Below the pieces are notes generated by a model that was given only the letters and a program-made list of their open reading frames with translations, was not told where the DNA came from and did no database searches. Position numbers and translations under genes: made by a program. A stretch of 12,415 nt of DNA from JAAAPF01 sp964481035 (lineage in GTDB: Bacteria > Pseudomonadota > Alphaproteobacteria > Geminicoccales > Geminicoccaceae). Below, piece by piece: positions 8,101 to 12,415 of the stretch (position 1 is its first letter; each line of letters opens with the position of its first letter). Location of the stretch: the NCBI GenBank assembly GCA_964481035.1, contig CAYZSE010000105.1:1-12415 (forward strand). The letters are read 5' to 3'.

Positions 8101-8898
8101 ATGCCCGTCGACCAGCACCCGCGCCCGATGTTGAGCCTCGATCACGTCACCAAGCGGTTCGGCGGGCTCGTCGCCGTGTCCGACTGCAGCTTCGCGATCG
8201 GCAGGGGCTCCATCACCGGTCTCATCGGCCCCAACGGCGCGGGCAAGACGACGGTCTTCAACATGATCGCCGGGGCCTTTGCGCCGAGCGAGGGGCGCAT
8301 CCTGCTCGACGGCGCCGATGTGACCGGCCTGCCGCCGCACGACCTCTTCGCCCGCGGTGTCGTCCGCACCTTCCAGATCCCGCACGAGTTCCACCGGCTG
8401 ACGTGCTTGGAGAACCTGATGGTGGTGCCGCCGGCGCAGTCGGGCGAGCGTCTCTGGAATGCCTGGGCGCGGTGGGGCCGGGTGGTGCGCGAGGAGCGCC
8501 GCGTGCGCGAGCGCGCGCTCGAGGTGCTGGAGTTCTTGAACCTGCACCATGTCCGCGACGTGCTGGCAGGCCACCTCTCGGGTGGGCAGAAGAAGCTCTT
8601 GGAGCTGGGCCGGACGATGATGACGGAGGCTCGGCTGGTCCTGCTCGACGAGCCCGGCGCCGGCGTGAACAAGACGTTGCTCGTGGAGATCGCGAGCTTC
8701 ATCAAGAAGCTGAACGGCGAGTTCGGCTACACTTTCTGCATCATCGAGCACGACATGGATCTCATCGCCGCCCTGTGCGATCCGGTCGTGGTCATGGCCG
8801 AGGGGACGGTGCTCACCGAGGGCCCGATCGCCGCGTTACGGTCGGACCCACGGGTCTTGGAAGCCTATCTGGGCGCAGCCGATGCGGATGTCGCATGA
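8101..8898 (+). CDS. livG: Branched-chain amino-acid type ABC transporter ATPase LivG
   Basis: The product is 265 residues, one of the two cytoplasmic ATPases that power LivHM. Walker A GPNGAGKT spans 43-50, the Q-loop lies in VVRTFQIP, the ABC signature LSGGQ is at 159-163, Walker B ends LLDEP at 181-185 with catalytic E184, and the switch His is H217 in IIEHDMD. The insertion after the Q-loop (NLMVVPPAQSG onward) and the long C-terminal part fit LivG rather than the shorter LivF. The D-loop reads AGVNK, with Lys191 where Pro is common in this family. The ATG at 8101 has only a weak ribosome-binding site. The in-frame ATG at 8128 gives the family-typical MLSLDHVTKRFGG start and is a serious alternative. 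The stop codon overlaps the livF start (ATGA), indicating translational coupling. The ligand class is inferred from family membership. Confidence 0.93.
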   Translation: MPVDQHPRPMLSLDHVTKRFGGLVAVSDCSFAIGRGSITGLIGPNGAGKTTVFNMIAGAFAPSEGRILLDGADVTGLPPHDLFARGVVRTFQIPHEFHRLTCLENLMVVPPAQSGERLWNAWARWGRVVREERRVRERALEVLEFLNLHHVRDVLAGHLSGGQKKLLELGRTMMTEARLVLLDEPGAGVNKTLLVEIASFIKKLNGEFGYTFCIIEHDMDLIAALCDPVVVMAEGTVLTEGPIAALRSDPRVLEAYLGAADADVA

Positions 8899-9599
8899 GC
8901 CTGCTCGTCGTCGACCAGGTGACCGGCGGCTACGGCCAGGCCGATATTCTCCACGAGGTCTCGCTCGAGGTCGGGCCCGGTGAGATCGTCGTCATCGTCG
9001 GTCCCAACGGTGCCGGTAAATCGACGGCGATGAAGGCCGTCTTCGGCCTCGTCCGGGTCCGTGCCGGCACGATCGCCTTCGCCGGTGAGGACATCACCGG
9101 CCGGCGCACGGTGGATATCGTCAAGCGCGGCATCGGCTTCGTGCCGCAGACCGAGAACGTCTTCCCCTCGCTCTCGGTCGAGGAGAACCTCGAGATGGGG
9201 GCGTTTCTGCGGAACGAGGGGATCGAGGCGCAAAAGAACCGGGTCTTCGCGCTCTTTCCGCCGCTTGCCGAGAAGCGGCGCCAGCCCGCCGGCACGCTCT
9301 CGGGCGGGCAGCGCCAGATGGTGGCGATGGGTCGAGCCCTCATGCTCGAGCCGAAGCTGCTCTTGCTCGACGAGCCGACGGCGGGGCTGTCGCCCAAGTT
9401 CATCGGCCAGATCTTCGAGATCGTGCGGACCGTGCGGGCGGCGGGCGTCGCCCTCCTCGTCGTCGAGCAGAACGCCAAGCAGGCGCTCGCCATCGCCGAT
9501 CGCGGCTATGTGCTCGCCACCGGCGCGAACCGGCACGAGGGGCCCGGCCCGGCGCTCCTGGCCGACCGCGAGGTCGCGCAGATGTTCCTCGGCGGCTGA
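8895..9599 (+). CDS. livF: Branched-chain amino-acid type ABC transporter ATPase LivF
   Basis: The product is 234 residues, matching the LivF family length. Walker A GPNGAGKST spans 36-44. FVPQTENVFPSLSVEENL is the Q-loop segment characteristic of LivF. The ABC signature LSGGQRQM begins at 135, and Walker B LLLLDEP has D159 and catalytic E160. The switch position reads VVEQNAKQAL, with Gln in place of the usual His; this is normal for LivF. The ATG at 8895 overlaps the livG stop by four bases. LivF is expected to pair with LivG as an asymmetric ATPase dimer beneath the LivH-LivM membrane pair. The 13-base gap to livH keeps all four genes in one probable transcript. No disrupted motif is seen. 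Confidence 0.95.
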   Translation: MSLLVVDQVTGGYGQADILHEVSLEVGPGEIVVIVGPNGAGKSTAMKAVFGLVRVRAGTIAFAGEDITGRRTVDIVKRGIGFVPQTENVFPSLSVEENLEMGAFLRNEGIEAQKNRVFALFPPLAEKRRQPAGTLSGGQRQMVAMGRALMLEPKLLLLDEPTAGLSPKFIGQIFEIVRTVRAAGVALLVVEQNAKQALAIADRGYVLATGANRHEGPGPALLADREVAQMFLGG

Positions 9600-9613
9600 G
9601 AGGCGGGGGGCGC

Positions 9614-10474
9614 GTGGAACTCGTCCAACTGCTCTTCTACGGCCTGGTCCTGGGCAGCATCATCGCGCTCGGCGCGATCGGTGTCTCCTTGACGTTCGGC
9701 ATCCTCGGCTTCGCCAACTTCAGCCACGGCGACCTGATGGCGTTGGGCGCCTACGTCGCCTTCACCGTCTACACCCAGCTCACGTTGCCCTTCTGGCTCG
9801 CCTTCCCGGTGGCGCTCGTCGCCACCGCCGGCGTCGCGGTCGCCATCGACCGGACGATCTACCGACGCTTTCGCCAGAGCCCGCCCGTCATCCTCCTCAT
9901 CTCGTCCTTCGGCATGGCGCTGATCCTGCGCTCGCTCATCCAGCTCGGCTGGGGGCCGGCGACGGTCCGCTACGACACGGACCTGGTCATCGCCGAGCGT
10001 TTCATGGGGCTGCGCTACCAGGACCGCCAGCTCTGGATCATCGCCGGCGCCGTCGTCCTCGTCATCGTCGTTCACCTCTTCCTCACCCGCACCAAGGCCG
10101 GCAAGGCGATGCGGGCGATGGCCGACAACGCGACCCTCGCCCGCCTTTCGGGCATCGATACCGAGCGGGTGGTGCTGTGGACCTGGCTGCTCGGCGGCGG
10201 TCTCGCCGCGGCGGCCGGCATTTTCTTGGGCCTCGATACGCGCCTGCAGCCGGAGATGGGCTGGTTCCTGCTCCTGGCGATCTTCGCCGCGGCGATCCTC
10301 GGCGGCATCGGCAAGCCCTATGGCGCCATCGCCGGCGGCTACGTCATCGGCATCGTCATGGAGATGGCGACCCTCGTCCTGCCGACCGAGTACGCGCCCG
10401 TGGTCCCCTTCGCCATCCTGGTCGCGATGCTCATCTGGCGCCCGACGGGCCTCTTCGCCGGCCGGAGCACCTAG
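9614..10474 (+). CDS. livH: Branched-chain amino-acid type ABC transporter permease LivH
   Basis: The product is 286 residues and very hydrophobic, an inner-membrane permease of the BPD_transp_2 (LivH) type. The N-terminal GLVLGSIIALGAIGVSLTFG and GFANFSHGDLMALGAY segments are diagnostic of LivH. The cytoplasmic coupling loop that contacts an ATPase is GKAMRAMADN at 163-172, followed by ARLSGID. The GGIGKPYGAIAGG stretch near the C-terminus is also family-typical. The start is GTG at 9614-9616; it follows a purine-rich AGGCGGGGGG and gives the expected N-terminus. It follows livF by 14 bases, and its TAG stop directly abuts the livM ATG. It forms the translocation path with LivM. Length and motifs show no sign of truncation. 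Confidence 0.95.
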   Translation: MELVQLLFYGLVLGSIIALGAIGVSLTFGILGFANFSHGDLMALGAYVAFTVYTQLTLPFWLAFPVALVATAGVAVAIDRTIYRRFRQSPPVILLISSFGMALILRSLIQLGWGPATVRYDTDLVIAERFMGLRYQDRQLWIIAGAVVLVIVVHLFLTRTKAGKAMRAMADNATLARLSGIDTERVVLWTWLLGGGLAAAAGIFLGLDTRLQPEMGWFLLLAIFAAAILGGIGKPYGAIAGGYVIGIVMEMATLVLPTEYAPVVPFAILVAMLIWRPTGLFAGRST

Positions 10475-11416
10475 ATGGAAGGGCTCGTCGCCTACGCGCT
10501 GTTCTTTCTCAGCTTCGTCTCGATCTACGCGCTGCTCGCGCTCGGCCTCAACGTCCAATGGGGCTACACGGGCATGTTGAACGTCGGCATCGCGGCGTTC
10601 TTCGCGGTCGGTGCCTATGCCAGCGCGATCTTGACGGCGCCGGCAGACCCGGTTCACCTCGGCGGCTTCGGTCTGCCCTTCTGGCTCGGCTTCATCGGCG
10701 CGATGGTGGCCTCGGGGCTGTTGGCGGCCGGCATCGGGTTGATCACGGTCAACCTGCGCTCGGACTATCTCGCCATCGCGTCGATCGGCATCGCCGAGAT
10801 CGTTCGGCTCGTGCTGAAGAACGAGGAGTGGCTCACCGGCGGCGTGCGCGGCATCGACGGCATCCCGCGCCCGCTCGCCGACCTCGCCCCCGGCTTCGAG
10901 GCGGTCAAGCTGCTCGCGCTCGCGCTGGCGCTGGTGGCCCTGGTCTATTGGGCCAACGAGCGCGCCTACCGCTCGCCCTGGGGCCGTGCGCTCAGGGCCA
11001 TCCGCGACAACGAGGACGCGGCCCGGGCGATGGGCAAGGACAGCCGCGCCTTCCGCCTGCAGGCGTTCGTCAGCGGCGCCGCGATCATGGGCCTCGCCGG
11101 CGCCTACTACGCGCACTTCGTCGGCTTCATCAGCTCCGAGGCGTTCGATCCGATCTTCGCCACCTTCGTCGTCTGGGTCATGCTGATCGCCGGCGGCTCC
11201 GGCAACAACCGGGGCGCGATTCTCGGCGCGCTGGTCATCTGGACCGTCTGGTCGGGCTCGGAGTTCCTGACCACTCGCCTGCCGGTCGAGTACCAGACCC
11301 AGGCCGGCGCCATCCGCGTGCTGCTCATCGGCGTGCTCCTGCAGGTCATCCTCGTCGCCCGGCCCGAGGGCCTGCTTCCGGGCCGTCCGCCGAAGCCGAT
11401 CGTGAGCGACCGTTAG
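10475..11416 (+). CDS. livM: Branched-chain amino-acid type ABC transporter permease LivM
   Basis: The product is 313 residues, a multi-pass inner-membrane permease partnering LivH. Characteristic segments are ALGLNVQWGYTGMLNVGIAAF near the N-terminus, LRSDYLAIASIGIAEIVRL in the middle, and the cytoplasmic coupling loop GRALRAIRDNEDAARAMGKD starting at 170. A C-terminal QAGAIRVLLIGVLL helix is followed by ARPEGLLPGRP. It begins immediately after the livH stop (TAGATG), so expression is likely coupled. It is the last liv gene here. A weak GC hairpin (GCCCG/CGGGC, 11428-11439) follows the stop, but its two-base loop and lack of a T-run make it a poor terminator. A decayed PIN gene starts within 30 bases. 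No substrate-binding protein gene is encoded in the window. Confidence 0.95.
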   Translation: MEGLVAYALFFLSFVSIYALLALGLNVQWGYTGMLNVGIAAFFAVGAYASAILTAPADPVHLGGFGLPFWLGFIGAMVASGLLAAGIGLITVNLRSDYLAIASIGIAEIVRLVLKNEEWLTGGVRGIDGIPRPLADLAPGFEAVKLLALALALVALVYWANERAYRSPWGRALRAIRDNEDAARAMGKDSRAFRLQAFVSGAAIMGLAGAYYAHFVGFISSEAFDPIFATFVVWVMLIAGGSGNNRGAILGALVIWTVWSGSEFLTTRLPVEYQTQAGAIRVLLIGVLLQVILVARPEGLLPGRPPKPIVSDR

Positions 11417-11443
11417 ACGGAGCAACCGCCCGCACGGGCATGC

Positions 11444-11643
11444 GAGATCACGGCGAACCATCGCCTCGGCAAGCTCGACCACGCTGAACCTGTTGCCCGC
11501 GACCGCCGAGCGAGCGGGCCCGTTGCTTAGGCCGCATCGCGCTCCCTTCGACCGCCTTCTGATCGCCCAGGCGCTGGCGCGAGCTGGTTCACGTCACCAA
11601 TGCGGTCGTCTTCGGCGCCGGCGCGGTCCACCGCCTCTGGTGA
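11444..11643 (+). pseudogene. Decayed vapC-type PIN-domain toxin gene, pieces in three frames
   Basis: Three consecutive pieces in three different frames line up with the C-terminal two-thirds of VapC/PIN toxins. At 11444-11503 the piece is EITANHRLGKLDHAEPVARD, matching the WEIA..HRLGKL helix that carries the conserved Glu. At 11502-11579 it contains TAERAGPLL then HRAPFDRLLIAQALA, matching ITAEHALRAG...HRDPFDRLLIAQAL. At 11581-11643 it is ELVHVTNAVVFGAGAVHRLW plus stop, matching LVTND.VF..YGVRRLW. About 15 residues seem lost between pieces one and two, and frame changes fall near 11502 and 11580. Two acidic positions are Ala (HRAPFDR for HRDPFDR, TNA for TND). The N-terminal catalytic Asp segment and any vapB antitoxin are missing upstream, where livM ends. 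It is non-functional. The family assignment rests on remembered motifs, but their order and spacing are persuasive. Confidence 0.78.
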
Positions 11644-11710
11644 CACGGCTCTGCCGGTCGGCGGGCGGCCGCTCGCATGGTATCTCTGCTTGACGACGCG
11701 CAAGGCCGCG

Positions 11711-11715
11711 GGAGG
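11711..11715 (+). promoter_or_regulatory. Ribosome-binding site fixing the start of the right-edge gene
   Basis: GGAGG lies five bases before the ATG at 11721, the strongest such site near this gene. It supports translation from that codon. Confidence 0.65.
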
Positions 11716-11720
11716 TTGCC

Positions 11721-12415
11721 ATGACCGAGAAAAAGGTACGTGAGGCGGTGGGCGCCTTTACGAGCGCCGAGGCGCTGGAGGCCGCCGTCGACGAGCTCGT
11801 GCTCGGCGGCTTCGCCAGGGCCGACCTCAGCGTGCTCGCCAGCCGCCGTGCGATCGAGGAGAAGCTCGGCCACGCCGTCGGCTCGACGCGCGCGCTCGAG
11901 GACGATCCGGAGGTCCCGACCGTGGCCTATGTCGCGCGCGAGACCGTCGGCGACGCCGAGGGGGCGGTCATCGGCGGCTTTCTCTATGTCGGCGCCCTCG
12001 CCGGGATGCTGCCGATCCTGGCGACGGGCGGGGCCGTCGCCGCGGCGCTGGTCGCGACCGTCGTCGGTGGCGCCGGCGGGGCCGCGGTCGGCGGCGTGCT
12101 CGCCGGCATGATCGGCCGCAGCCACGCCGAGCATCTCACCGAGCACCTGGAGAAGGGCGGGCTGCTGTTGTGGGTGCGCACCCACGACCTCGAGCACGAG
12201 AAGAAGGCGACGGCGATCCTCGAGCGCCACGGCGGCGAGGACGTCCACGTCCACGGCATTCCCGACGCCAAGGCCAAGCTCGTCGAGCACTACGGCGGCC
12301 GCCGGACGCAGCCAGGCGTCGTGCACGAGGCCTACGCCGGCGAGGAACTCGTGCACATGCCCGACGGCCACTGCTTCGCCGCCGGCCGCGTCTTCCCCTC
12401 GGCGGCAGCGGCGCG
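11721..12415 (+). CDS. Stress-type protein with glycine-rich hydrophobic centre (partial, runs off right edge)
   Basis: The frame is open from 11721 to the window end: 231 codons, no stop. Residues about 8-70 resemble the YflT/general-stress-protein N-terminal fold (VGAFTSAEALEAAVDELVLG, then ADLSVLAS), which tracks an index-like beta-alpha unit in small stress proteins. Residues about 79-132 are a hydrophobic, Gly-rich segment with repeated GG and GxxxG spacing (AVIGG, GGAVAAALVATVVGGAGGAAVGG). This could span the membrane as a glycine-zipper hairpin. Residues about 134-180 (HAEHLTEHLEKGGLLLWVR, then ATILERHGGEDVHVHGI) form a second alpha/beta unit. The final visible part, rich in His, Gly and Ala, is not one I recognise. 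A GGAGG ribosome-binding site supports the start, and the product is on the same strand as the liv genes but 304 bases away. Its function is unknown; a stress or envelope role is only inferred. Confidence 0.82.
   Translation, partial: MTEKKVREAVGAFTSAEALEAAVDELVLGGFARADLSVLASRRAIEEKLGHAVGSTRALEDDPEVPTVAYVARETVGDAEGAVIGGFLYVGALAGMLPILATGGAVAAALVATVVGGAGGAAVGGVLAGMIGRSHAEHLTEHLEKGGLLLWVRTHDLEHEKKATAILERHGGEDVHVHGIPDAKAKLVEHYGGRRTQPGVVHEAYAGEELVHMPDGHCFAAGRVFPSAAAA

Noticed and set aside
9429..9500. Missing switch His in LivF (VVEQNA) as a defect
   Set aside because: Gln at this position is the normal state in LivF proteins.
9506..11482. 658-codon minus-strand frame opposite livH and livM
   Set aside because: Asp/Glu/Arg-rich antisense shadow with no membrane segments or motifs.
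9061..11487. 808-codon plus-strand frame overlapping livF, livH and livM
   Set aside because: Out-of-frame Arg/Pro/Ser-rich translation crossing three well-supported genes; no family resemblance.
11493..11693. 66-codon plus-strand frame as a real gene
   Set aside because: Only its middle resembles a protein (HRAPFDRLLIAQAL). The conserved continuation lies in another frame after 11580, so it is part of a pseudogene.
11690..11695. TTGACG as a -35 box for the right-edge gene
   Set aside because: A -10 box at normal spacing would fall on or after the ribosome-binding site at 11711-11715, so it cannot drive this gene.
11589..12371. 260-codon minus-strand frame at the right edge
   Set aside because: The plus strand has a GGAGG-led frame with coherent alpha/beta units and a hydrophobic core, whereas the minus reading lacks recognisable structure and crosses the PIN relic.

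Overview
The window is strongly GC-rich, with G/C at most third codon positions and long antisense open frames that are by-products of that composition. Gene content (an HAE1-like RND pump, a complete branched-chain amino-acid type ABC transporter core, dihydrolipoamide dehydrogenase, a DUF29 fragment, a decayed vapC and a short DUF6898-like gene) points to a soil- or water-type alphaproteobacterium, most likely from Rhodospirillales or Geminicoccales. That placement is inferred from gene families and composition, not from a marker gene.

Layout. Bases 1-767 form a degenerate region: a perfect GC-rich inverted repeat followed by a T-run, a consensus DnaA-box sequence, the C-terminal fragment of a DUF29 protein on the minus strand, and about 340 bases with no recognisable gene. 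Next, on the plus strand, are lpdA (768-2171) and a small ABM-like dimeric alpha/beta-barrel protein (2284-2580). Convergent to these lies a three-gene minus-strand unit read from 7723 down to 2599: a periplasmic adaptor, a large RND inner-membrane pump, and a SpoU/TrmH-type RNA methyltransferase that starts 4 bases after the pump gene ends. A short AT-rich intergenic stretch around 7724-7809 separates this unit from a divergent plus-strand block: a 75-residue DUF6898-like protein, then livG, livF, livH and livM, which are overlapping or nearly abutting. No periplasmic substrate-binding protein gene accompanies the transporter here. Downstream of livM is a decayed vapC-type PIN toxin gene whose pieces lie in three reading frames. 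A stress-type protein with a glycine-rich hydrophobic centre starts at 11721 and runs off the right edge.

How the genes work together. The adaptor and RND pump should form an envelope efflux complex that borrows an outer-membrane channel encoded elsewhere. LivGFHM form the inner-membrane core of an ABC importer for branched-chain amino acids or related amides. LpdA is the shared E3 subunit of 2-oxoacid dehydrogenase complexes, encoded here away from any E1/E2 genes. I find no convincing new multi-gene system. The observations most worth following are the two relics (DUF29 and VapC), the pump-methyltransferase coupling, the RND proton-relay substitutions, and the unannotated partial gene at the right edge.
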